From positions 18,737,001 through 18,801,000 of the forward strand of contig OX621265.1 of the NCBI GenBank assembly GCA_951640165.1: a DNA stretch of 64,000 nucleotides, in the 5' to 3' direction. This stretch comes from Pseudoips prasinana. Taxonomy: Eukaryota > Arthropoda > Insecta > Lepidoptera > Nolidae. The notes beneath the pieces are model-generated. The model had not been told where the DNA came from. It was given only the letters and a program-made list of their open reading frames with translations, and made no database searches. Made by a program: the position numbers and the translations under genes. Numbering within the stretch: the stretch's first letter is position 1; each line of letters starts with the position of its first letter. Of the stretch, positions 1 through 10,100 are shown one piece after another.

Positions 1-260
1 ATGAATCAGAATAGAAATTTAATAGAGCATTCTTTAAAGCTGACCAAACCTCCATCTAGCAACCCCAGAACTCACTTATTGCCATTTTATTTGATGAAAT
101 TGTGGAACAGTTTACCAGAAACAGTGATAAGTGCTCCAACAGTGAACGGTTTAAAAAACAGACTCGACAAACATTTTACTACTGACAATTCACAAGTGTA
201 GTGATTTACACACATTAGCTCATAGAGCTGCTAGTGTATAAACAAATAATAATAATAATA
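1..260 (+). mobile_element. LINE ORF2 C-terminal fragment and 3' tail
   Basis: The reading frame at 1-198 ends with the motif LWNSLPETVISAPTVNGLKN, which matches the extreme C-terminus of reverse-transcriptase ORFs of CR1/L2-like non-LTR retrotransposons. A short AT-rich 3' UTR follows, then a (TAA)n tail at about 245-260, the usual end of such elements. Only the last 66 codons are inside the window, so the element continues to the left or is 5'-truncated. The minus-strand fragment at 6125-6600 has a related C-terminus. The clade name is inference. Confidence 0.6.
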
Positions 261-506
261 TCAAACTGACATGGGACAAAAATGGGACATTATTCAAACA
301 ATTAAGGAGCTCTTGTACTATGGAAATCAGATAGTTGATATACTACATTTCTTTTGTAAATTCATACTTATATAGATAGTAACACCCAGACATAGGACAA
401 ACAGACATGTTTATGCACATAAATATCTGTCCTGAGTGGGAATCGACCCCACAATCTGCAGCGTTTAAAAGCAAGCATTTACCAACCATGCCAACTGGCC
501 TGTCAA
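261..506 (-). mobile_element. tRNA-derived SINE, copy 1
   Basis: On the minus strand this carries an A-box-like segment (tggcatggttgg) and a degenerate B box (ggggtcgattccc), followed by a tail about 200 bases long. The same consensus recurs at 2118-2361, 8130-8375, 28995-29560 and 37215-37490. The pattern is that of a lepidopteran tRNA-derived SINE. This copy is diverged. Confidence 0.65.
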
Positions 507-637
507 TATGTTTTATATTAGTTAGTATGTTTTACATTCCTGTATTTGTACACCTCCATCTTATTTATCAATGTACAAGTCCCACCCTATTACACAACAC
601 TGCAACTGCTATAAGTCAGGATCAACAAAATTAAATT

Positions 638-1957
638 AATTAGGTAAAATAAATTACTGTCTAAGAAACATAAAACTACTGGCTGACACCATTCACTTTT
701 TCTGCATATGTGTGAAAAAGCAACAAGAAGTATGTTGAGTAAAATAAATTATTGTTTAAGAAACATAAAACTACTGGCTGGGAACTGTCACACTCTCTAT
801 GCATATGTGTGAAAAAGCAACAAGAAGGATTTAGAGTAAAATAAATTACTGTTTAAGAAACATAAACTACTGGCTGGGAACTGTCAGACTCTCTATGCAT
901 ATGTGTGAAAAAGCAACAAGAAGGATGTAGAGTAAAATAAATTATTACTGTTAAGAAACATAAACTACTGGCTGGGAACTGACACACTCTCTATGCATAT
1001 GTGTGAAATAGCAACAAGAAGGATGTAGAGTAAAATAAATAACTGTTAAGAAACATAAACTACTGGCTGGGAACTGTCACACTCTCTTTGCATATGTGTG
1101 AAAAAGCAACAAGAAGGATGTAAAGTAAAATAAATAATTATTAAGAAACATAAACTACTGGCTGGGAACTGTCACACTCTCTTTGCATATGTGTGAAAAA
1201 GCAACAAGAAGGATGTAAAGTAAAATAAATAACTGTTAAGAAACATAAACTACTGGCTGGGAACTGTCACACTCTCTTTGCATATGTGTGAAAAAGCAAC
1301 AAGAAGGATGTAAAGTAAAATAAATAACTGTTAAGAAACATAAACTACTGGCTGGGAACTGTCACACTCTCTTTGCATATGTGTGAAAAAGCAACAAGAA
1401 GGATGTAAAGTAAAATAAATAACTGTTAAGAAACATAAACTACTGGCTGGGAACTGTCACACTCTCTTTGCATATGTGTGAAAAAGCAACAAGAAGGATG
1501 TAAAGTAAAATAAATAACTGTTAAGAAACATAAACTACTGGCTGGGAACTGTCACACTCTCTTTGCATATGTGTGAAAAAGCAACAAGAAGGATGTAAAG
1601 TAAAATAAATAACTGTTAAGAAACATAAACTACTGGCTGGGAACTGTCACACTCTCTTTGCATATGTGTGAAAAAGCAACAAGAAGGATGTAAAGTAAAA
1701 TAAATAACTGTTAAGAAACATAAACTACTGGCTGGGAACTGTCACACTCTCTTTGCATATATGTGAAAAAGCAACAAGAAGGATGTAAAGTAAAATAAAT
1801 AACTGTTAAGAAACATAAATTACTGGCTGGGAACTGTCACACTCTCTTTGCATATGTGTGAAAAAGCAACAAGAAGGATGTAAAGTAAAATAAATAACTG
1901 TTAAGAAACATAAACTACTGGCTGGGAACTGTCACACTCTCTATGCATATGTGTGAC
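638..1957. repeat. Tandem satellite array, 95-bp unit, about 14 copies
   Basis: A unit of about 95 bp starting at 'gtaaaataaat' and containing 'aaactactggctgggaactg' and 'ttgcatatgtgtgaaaaagc' repeats head to tail about 14 times. The central units are nearly identical. The first two or three and the last differ by substitutions and small indels. No unit holds a sustained reading frame. The array lies outside the two host genes and is bounded by two tRNA-derived SINEs. Confidence 0.95.
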
Positions 1958-2117
1958 TAAGAAAATAATACTTAAATTACAAAATCCAATACCTTAATTT
2001 ACAAAATCCCATACTTAAATTTAAATTTACATAATCCAGGTTAAATATTGTGCCTTCATATGAGACTGACCATTATTAACCAACCTCAAAAGTGGCTTAC
2101 TGCTTCATTACTATAAT

Positions 2118-2361
2118 AATAATAATAATATCCTGGAATATTATTCACACGGCCATCTGATCCCAAACTAAGTAGATCTTGTACTATGGGAACTAACTGA
2201 TATACTATGTTTTTTGTAAATACATACTTATATTGATATTTAGGACTTAGGACAAACCGATATGTTCATGCACACAAATATTTGTCCTGGGTGAGAATCA
2301 AACCCATGACCTCCGGCGTGAAAAGCAAGCATTTGGCAACCACACCAACAGGCCCATCAAA
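2118..2361 (-). mobile_element. tRNA-derived SINE, copy 2
   Basis: Same family as copy 1: 'cctggaatattattcacacg' at one end and 'tgggtgagaatcaaacccatg' (reverse-complement B box) near the other, with the A-box side at 'caaccacaccaacaggccc'. It is preceded by a short (taa)n run at 2109-2120. Confidence 0.65.
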
Positions 2362-3058
2362 CTATTTTGATTACTACAACTAGACTAACAAAATTTTATT
2401 TGTTGTAAATCAATTGTAATACTTATTGACTTAATTGTATTCAATTATTTAATTAATTAATGAAATTCAGTCCATTTATAAATTGTAATTACTAATTACT
2501 AATTGTAATTAATGTTAAATGTTTTTGCAACTTAATATTATTAATAGAATAGAATAGAAAAATAATTTTTTCAAGTTTTAATGCTTTTAAAGTAATATAT
2601 TTTATATACATTTATATAAGTTATATGTTTAACCTTAGTTAATGTATTTGGCAACTTTCATTGTATATTATTCTATTGTATTCAACATTTGTAGTTACTT
2701 ATTGCTAATATGATATGCATGCTGTATTAGCCCCAAAATGATTATTACACAATTTTTTTCTCCACTGCCACAGAAAAAAATATCTGTCTAGTATGACATA
2801 ACTTTTTAATGTTATAAAAAAATATCAACACAGAGGTTTAACAAAAAAACTTGAGAGGTGTCAAGGGACACCCGGATGGAACGAAGTTATTTCTTATTAT
2901 TTATTATGTACAAAAAACCTGTATACACTCAACAAAAATAATCGTCGCGACAACACACTGTTCAATGCGAAATAGAAATGAAAATATCTGGCTTGCTTTC
3001 TATAAGAGAGAGAGAGAGAGAGAGTGACAGACAGAAACATGCGCATGCCGTACAGCTG
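2362..3058. other. AT-rich intergenic DNA, no gene seen
   Basis: Mostly AT-rich with no frame of interest. It contains a simple (AG)n microsatellite at about 3004-3024. No SINE, LINE or exon signature was found. Confidence 0.5.
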
Positions 3059-3150
3059 CAAAAGTGTCGTGACAACTTTTTGTAAGAATTTTTTCCGTCT
3101 AATCGTTCACAACGCGCGATAAGGAACTTTGTTCCAATAAGTGAAGTGAA
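3059..3150. repeat. Interspersed repeat shared with 61346-61430
   Basis: The stretch from 'agtgtcgtgacaactttttg' to 'gcgcgataaggaactttgtt' recurs nearly base for base at 61346-61430. There it lies immediately before a THAP-like coding fragment, so this copy may be the edge of the same DNA transposon family. No coding portion is visible here. Confidence 0.6.
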
Positions 3151-3751
3151 GTTTCATGCATACACTAGTGAATGGAGAGAAACTCTATAGTAATATAGCT
3201 TATACATCACAATAACACACAATTTATTACGATATTGTGTAATTTCGCCATAATATTGCAGTCAGAGCTATTTTGGCCTGTATTTATAATATTCAATATG
3301 AATAGTCTGATGCCTGTGGAAAGACTTAGTCTACTATTTATCTAAAAGTCTCAGTGGGCTGCTAGTAATTAACTAAATCTAACTTTAATATGTGTAGAAG
3401 CAATTGTGACTTGTTTAAAAAGGAATTATACAACATTGAATACTTTCATAACGTCTAAATTTACCATCTAGGTGAACTTATAGTAATTTAGGTCATTCCT
3501 TATTGTCAACATAAGATCAAAAGCAGTTCATTACAATACAAAAATAGTCTATTGGTGACTATTTTTGAAAATACATTTAGAAGCCTTGATATTGCATTAT
3601 AGTTAGCAGCCTTGAAACTTAACAAAATAACTCTATTTATTGCGTCGCAAAATCCTTCAAAATTAATTAAGTATTTACATTTATAAATTAAGAGGTTATG
3701 TATGATTGTGTAATATGGCCCTGATTAAAAAAATATATTAAAAGCACTTAC
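3151..3751. other. Putative first intron of the PEX19-like gene, no further exon seen
   Basis: AT-rich sequence downstream, on the minus strand, of the short exon at 3752-3812. I could not find the second exon here or further left, so it probably lies beyond position 1. No repeat family was recognised. Confidence 0.4.
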
Positions 3752-3812
3752 TGTCAAGCAAGTCATCCAATTCAGGATCGTTTGAGTTAGGCACATCTTT
3801 ATTTTCAGACAT
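3752..3812 (-). CDS. First coding exon of a PEX19-like gene (partial)
   Basis: On the minus strand an ATG at 3812-3810 opens 20 codons reading MSENKDVPNSNDPELDDLLD plus one base, then a perfect donor (GTAAGT, 3751-3746). The acidic N-terminus with the DPELDDLLDS-type motif is characteristic of PEX19, the cytosolic chaperone and import receptor for peroxisomal membrane proteins, in which this segment precedes 'ALxDF'. Only this exon is visible. The gene would run leftward, head to head with the long plus-strand gene that starts at 7022, about 3.2 kb away. The donor and motif are seen; the identity is inference from a short match. An unrelated acidic protein is possible. Confidence 0.55.
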
Positions 3813-5130
3813 ATTTAATAGAGATTATTTGATATTTACAATAGAATCGTATAAAAAATTGGTCAATTTCCTATGACACAATCTGTCACAGTCAATGAGA
3901 TTGAATGAGTTTTTATGAAAATGTGACAGAAGGAGTGTTGCTGTACCAAGAATTCATTTTACCAGATTTTTGTTAGCTGCTGCCTGCAAGGCACATGAAA
4001 AGGGAGGTTCTACTTAGATATTTGATCTTTCATGGAAGCGTCTTCAGTCTGTGTCATACTTGTAATGTAACACTACACAGTATGAATTGACTTAAATTTA
4101 AGCCTTAAATTTGGCGTACTTGCTACTTATTTTTAATAATTTAACAAATTTTGATTGTAAAATCTATGCATCTTCCTTATTTTCAGTACCAGTTGATTAT
4201 TGCAGTTCTTTCACTCTACAAATGATGTAGGCAAAGAGAACTTAACAAACTACGGTTAGCTGTAGGTATGTTAAATGTTCTGACATAGGTAATTATAATT
4301 TACAACTACAATTTATCGTGAAGTTACCAATTCTGTTAAAACAGCTTTTGTTTATTCTAGTCAACTCCAGAAAATCCTGGTTTTATAAGTTAAACCGGCA
4401 AGTTACGTTACTCTTATACATTCTTCTCGTAAAATACTTCCCCATTATAATATATTTTTAATGGTGACAACACTTAATGATCGTACGTCAGGTGATTTTG
4501 CGTTTTGTTCCGTGTATGGACTTAGTAGGTATAAAAAGTTTATAAGTAGTTTTTATACTAAGTCCATGGTACCGGGATTTAATAGATAGGTAAAAATAAG
4601 AAATGGCGGTATAAAGAAAGCATATAAATATGAAACAAAGGAGATCGAATATATATTAAAAAGAAAACAATGAACGTCTACAAGAAAAAGAGAAAGATTA
4701 AATCTGGCTGGTAAAGTGTCAAAGCAATAACTGCTTGAAAAAAAAAGAAATACTTCAAAAATATCGCGTGAATCTATGGACTCGATTAGACGGTGAAGTA
4801 ATTTGTCAAAAATATAATGAAAATACACAAAAATATTTTTTAAAAGGGGTGAGATTACTTACATTAATTTTAGATTAATTATTCATGTACCTATGCCACA
4901 GATAACCATTTATTTTTACAGCAAATCTACTCCTTACTTTTCGTTACAAGCACGCGTCTGTAGTTTGAAGTTGCCTTGATGTAAACACCTCTTAACAAAA
5001 ACCTGACGCAGGCTACCTTCGGCCCAAAATGGCCTAGGTACTGTCGCATTGGTTAACATTACAAATACTGGTCGTATGTAGAAATAGGATAGACGACAAT
5101 AATTTATTATTATCTACTGAGATAGTCGGA
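3813..5130. other. Intergenic DNA, no supported gene
   Basis: AT-rich sequence with no convincing reading frame. It should include the promoter of the minus-strand PEX19-like exon, but I see no clear TATA or initiator. An A-rich block at 4560-4850 has short lysine-rich frames with stops in every frame and is not called. Confidence 0.4.
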
Positions 5131-5134
5131 AAAT

Positions 5135-5290
5135 TTCAAGTTAAAAATGCCAGCGCATTCTACTAATTTCCTCGGCAAATCTTTTTCGATTGTGGAATGC
5201 ACTGCCTTTAATAGTGAAACGTGCACAAAGTCTGTATGAATTCCAAAGACTTGTCAAGAATCACGACGAATCTGTCACACAATTAGTAAC
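5135..5290 (+). mobile_element. Degenerate LINE C-terminal fragment
   Basis: Around 5185-5270 one frame reads RLWNALPLIVKRAQSLYEFQ, the typical 'xLWNxLPxxIVxxxSxxxFK' end of a non-LTR reverse transcriptase ORF. Upstream codons (about 5135 on) need a frameshift. The sequence to 5560 may be its 3' UTR. Confidence 0.45.
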
Positions 5291-6124
5291 ATTAATTATT
5301 ATTTCTAATGTTTTTGTATCGACTCAAACGTCCGGTTCATTTGACACATGATGTTACTACGTCCATGTGATTTCGGCCTTGCAAATGCTACCCCTCTCAA
5401 TAACTCCATTCTCCGATCTTTACTTTGGTTGTCTGGAACAGATCACATTTTGTGATAAGAGTCTGCCCATTGTATACTTCAAGGTTTTAATTGATTTTTT
5501 ATTTTGTTATTTCTTTGGTGTACAATAAAGAGTTTATCTAGGTATATATTCTTTCTTATCGTACTGTTATACCTGACCCTTCCACCCCTATTTGCCTATA
5601 AAGACTTATCCCTGGCAACACAGCATTTCTCCCTTTTAGCCCGTCACTCGTCCATCCTCACACCTGTCACTCTACATCCTCCATCGCATAAAGGCTGCTA
5701 AAAGATCCCGAGTTTTAATTCACTATAATCAGTTAATTTAATAAACTTTTTTTAATGATTATTGAAATCCCGTATAACAGTAGGTACCTACGCTGAAGAG
5801 TTGGTCATGTTGTAAAACTCAACAAGCTCCAGCACCTACTCCTCTTTTATGTTAGGACGATTAGCAAATTTTAAGTGTAGTCTTAAGACGCGTTTTTGCT
5901 GCGACTGAAGGAAAGTGACTGCTTTAGTTAGAGCGCGTGCGCTCAGATCGGTGGCGTACTAAATCGGGTACACTCGGTTCCAGTCCACATTATTGGGACT
6001 AGTCCCCCCTCTTACCCACCACTGTATCTCCTGTAAGCCAGGATCAAACAATCAAATTTATTAATATTATTTCTAATTAGGCAGGCAGTTGAAACAACTG
6101 ATAATTGCCTGTATTTAGTACACT
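5291..6124. other. Intergenic DNA with a tRNA-like SINE remnant
   Basis: Mostly unassigned. At about 5935-6010 the sequence 'ggttccagtccacatt' resembles a B box preceded by a GC-rich tRNA-like part ('gagcgcgtgcgctcagatcg'), so a decayed SINE is likely. Nothing else is supported. Confidence 0.35.
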
Positions 6125-6600
6125 GTGTTAGGTTTAGGTTTAAAGACATTTATTCCCATAACGACATACGTCACTTAAATGAGAACTTAAATAACAAATA
6201 ATATTAACATATCCATTGTCATCGAGTAATACATATACCTATATGAGTATACAAAGTTAACAATAACTATCAAAATTATCAAATACAACACAAATTAATA
6301 TGAACTAAATAACAAACCAACACTAGTTAGTTTATCTTTTTCGTTGTTATCATGTGCTTGTCTAGTCTGTTGTTAAATATTATTATGTTGGTGTTTGGTG
6401 CTGACACTACGTTTTGTGGTAATTTGTTTGTTCCATTCTTTCGGGACTCGGTTCGAAAGGAAATTCTTGTGGGGTATATTGTGTGAGAACCTGAAGTTTA
6501 AAGGTGTGACCTCTCAGACAGGTATTATTGTCTCGTTTGAAAATGATTATAAGTAGTTTGGGTCAGGCATGTCCCGGGGAATCTCTTTAATTATTCTGGA
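6125..6600 (-). mobile_element. Decayed LINE C-terminus, minus strand
   Basis: Read on the minus strand with small frameshifts, the sequence gives fragments such as KNFLSNRVPKEWNK, then VSAPNTN and NNRLDKHM. This is the same C-terminal signature (W-N-x-L-P, SAPxxN, RLDKH) as the element at 1-201. It is pseudogenic and truncated, and is followed directly by the MITE at 6617. Confidence 0.55.
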
Positions 6601-6616
6601 TACCACAACGAATTTA

Positions 6617-6870
6617 GGCTGATTTCAGAGCCGCGCCGGCGAGCGGCGCCGTCCAAACGCGCGCGCTTGCAATTACACTAGATAGTAGTTGCGTTTCATA
6701 GTCACGCAGTTCAAACGCGCGGCGCCGCCGGTGACACGCGCGCCGTCGGCCAGCGCTGCCCGAGCTCCTCTACTGGCAGCTAGCGTTTCAGAGTGACGCG
6801 TCTCGCACGCGCCGCTGTTGAGACGCGCTGGCCTCCGGCGCGTGCCGCGTGCGTCACTCTGAAATCAGCC
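6617..6870. mobile_element. GC-rich MITE, TTA target duplication
   Basis: A 254-bp element begins GGCTGATTTCAGAG and ends with the exact reverse complement CTCTGAAATCAGCC. It is flanked by TTA at 6614-6616 and 6871-6873. The interior is very GC-rich ('gcgccggcgagcggcgccgt') against AT-rich surroundings. The 3-bp TWA duplication suggests a PIF/Harbinger-type MITE; no transposase is present. Confidence 0.8.
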
Positions 6871-7021
6871 TTAATCGGAAACAAACAAGGAGGGGTTAGA
6901 AGTAGTTTAATTACCTATCCCAACAGGGAACACCCTAAAAAGTTTGTATAAGAATATGTTGGAAAAGTGAACTCATAAGATTTGTATTCTCTATGGTTCC
7001 AGTTGGTCACAAAATTTAAGA

Positions 7022-7131
7022 ATGCCCGCAGTCACCAAAATGGCAAAGGCCAGTTCAAGGTCAGAAACTAAACAAGAATCCGTAAAGTTGCAGTCGAAAG
7101 AAAAAAACAAGAAAGGAAGTTCCACTGTTGC
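7022..7131 (+). CDS. Exon 1 of the long gene (start codon)
   Basis: ATG at 7022 opens 36 codons plus two bases, ending at the donor GTAAGA (7132). The product is strongly basic and polar ([20 protein letters not shown]). A candidate acceptor (ttccag, ending 7002) lies just upstream, so a non-coding first exon may exist further left. An internal ATG at 7040 is an alternative start. Splicing to exon 2 restores an alanine codon. Confidence 0.65.
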
Positions 7132-10100
7132 GTAAGAATAACCTTTAATCTCTTATAATATTTTTTTTTATACAACTACTCTTGCATTTTTATTTCGTCG
7201 TGGAAATGCTCAAGTTTGCTTCCTCCTTCATCATATGTGCAGCGTATAGCAGTGTATAGCAGTGGAACACCCTCCCGAACGACGTGTTTCCAGACTCCTA
7301 CAACATGGGTTTATTCGAGGCTATAGTGAACAGGCATCTTATGGGTACGCGTGGTACCTACACTTTCAACCACATCTTCACTTACCATCAGGTGAGAACG
7401 TGGTCAAGCGCAAACCCATCCTGCATAAATAAAAAAAGGGCATGTCATGTAGGGCTCGACCCACTAAAACCACCACGGTAGCCAGCCTCACAGTGCTTGT
7501 AGCGGGGGCTCTGGGTACTCGTGGATGATCTCGCTAGTACCCATACTACTCCTGCACTAGGGAATTTATTCCCTGTGTCGCAGGGTATTTACAAAAATAC
7601 TGACAGACCCATAGTACGTCCAGACTCAGAACAAGTACCGACCTATTTATGGGTCACACAAATAGTTGTCGTCCGCAGGTATCAAACCTGGGACACGAAG
7701 CGGCGAGGCGACTGTCTTAACTGCTGCGCTACACGTACAGTCGATATTAGGTTCTAGTTCAAGAGATTTTTGCGAAGTGCCAATAGGCAGAATGAGCCAG
7801 TGGCGAGAAGAAAATACTCTAACTATATTTGTAGGAACAACCTGAAGAGAAATTGCCACCACAATTTAATTGCTCCTAGTATCCTCCCATATTCGGAGGT
7901 CTAAAGCTTAGGGAACTTAGCAGCACCAGAGCAGCATACCCTCGTTCTCGGAGCTCCTCCCAACAGGGGCCAATAGAAGTCCACGGCAGGTTAGGTTTAG
8001 TCGGTGCGAGTCCGACATACCCACCCGCAAACACTTTTTGCGGGTGGTATGCATAGGAATTCCCTCTGCCATACTAAAAAAGGGAACTTGAGCAATAGTA
8101 GATTTCAATGAGGATCGATTTTTTTTATATCATATTATCTTGGGACATTATTCAGACACGGTCATCTGATTCCAAACTAAGCGGCGCTTGTACTATGGAA
8201 TCCAGGTAACTGATTCTTTTGTAAATATATACTTATATCGATAATTACACTTAGACTCAGGACAAACAGACATGTTTATGCACACAAATATCTGTCCTGG
8301 GTGGGAATCGAATCCGCGACCTACGGCGTGATAGGCAAGTATTTACCAACCACGCCAACCGGCCTCTCAACGATTAGTTTTATTTTTCAAGTCTTTAGTT
8401 AACCCTTTCACACGTTTTGTTTAATATAATTATTCTATTGTTTACGTCAGATTCACTAGATGGCGTTGTACAGGCCGCCTGAATGGCGGTATGGTTTCGT
8501 TCACAATTAAAGTATAAGTAGCTTGATTTTAATGCGTCAATTAGCGAAGGGTAATATAAACCAGACATAAATGATATGACTCTTTCATGTCAAAAACAGC
8601 CGAGAGTCGAGGTTCGAACCCCAAAGAGTGTGCCCTCTGACGTGGCTACGTACCTGGTTTAAAGCTTTGTTTGATAGACGGGTTGTGCCTTCGCTCACCT
8701 CTATAGTCTATAGCCTGATTAGCAGTGAAAGCCTATTAGAAAAAGTGTCAATCAGTAGTGGTGGGTCGTTAACGATTTTTGGGTTAACGCAACGAAGCCG
8801 TTAATTTCATCCTGTTAACCTGTTAAAAAAGCCGTTAACGTTATTAACAGGTTTTCATTAATGTAACAGATTTATACTAACGTAGCAGTTAATAAACGCA
8901 AACTTTGTTCAAATTGAAAAAGTAGCTGACGTTACGCCGCGGGCTGCTAAAACCAAACCAACGTTTTCGTGTTTTGAAGTTAGCTTGTTTGAGTGACCAG
9001 TCAATTTTAAATAATGATCAAAAGTCGACATTTAAATGAAATAAACTTCCCTTCATACTTTTCCAGGCTTAGGACTGGCTGGCGAAGAAAAGGATATAGG
9101 TACCAGGCGTATTTAAAAGTTTAAATCATTTTATGTACATAATCATTTTAATTTTTTATACACATAATCATCTTAATTTCCACTCATCCACACTCAAACA
9201 AACTAATTTGATTGTAATGTTTACAAGCAAAAACCTGTTCGATTCGGCAAGACAAAGCGGCGCGAGCCATGGAGCAAGAGCATGGAGAAACATAGATCTC
9301 TCTCACTCTCGCTCGTACAATTTTAAGCTAGCGGCGTCTCGCTCGCTCGCATAGGCGCCCTCCCGTCCACTCGGCATATTCCGTTTCGAGTCGTTCTTTC
9401 AACGCAGAAGAAACTGATAATTTTAGCTGGTTTTGCGTTAACAGCTTCAGATAACGTTAGCGACTTTTGAATACATATTCGTTGAGTTAAAAATATGCGC
9501 TTTGCCAAAATCGTTGAATGAAACAGTTGATAGATTTAACGGGTTTTGCGGTAAACAAAAAGCAGTTAATTCGTTAACATTAGATTAACAGTTAAAAAAA
9601 GCCGTTCGTTGAATTAACGCCCACTCCTATCAATCAGCGTAACCCTACATTGATAAGACTCTAATGCAGCTCCCCGCCGCGGCGCCGCCAGGCACCGGCT
9701 AGAGTCGAGGTTCGAACCCCAAAGGGGGTGCCCTCCGCCGCGAGTACTTAGTTTGTAGTATTATTTGCTAGACGGCTTGAACCTTCGCCCGCCTCTATAG
9801 GCCGGTAAAGTGAAGTAAAGTTTTAAAAAGGTTAGGGTAAATACCCTTTTTTTTACGGGGTGGAAAATCCTGCATGGATGTCCTCCGCCTTGGGGGAGGC
9901 GGAGGGGTCTGTCAGACTCCTACTGACTAAAAACCACCCCGGTGTTCCATCTCACACCTGCGCCGGGTGTCGCGGGAACAAACGATACTTCCACAACCCC
10001 CGAGGGTAAATACCCTAAACTAACCTGCCGTGGACTTCTTCTGGCGCCTAATAGAGGGAGTTCTGGGAAAACGGGTATGTTGCTCCGGTGCCCCCCTTTT

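Noticed and set aside
407..634. 75-codon plus-strand frame
   Set aside because: Overlaps the tRNA-derived SINE on the other strand and shows no protein motif.
4553..4850. Minus-strand 91-codon frame and a lysine-rich plus-strand stretch (KKKEILQKYRVNLWTRLDGE)
   Set aside because: The plus-strand stretch looks faintly coding, but stops occur in all frames over the block, no splice sites frame it, and A-richness explains the lysines.
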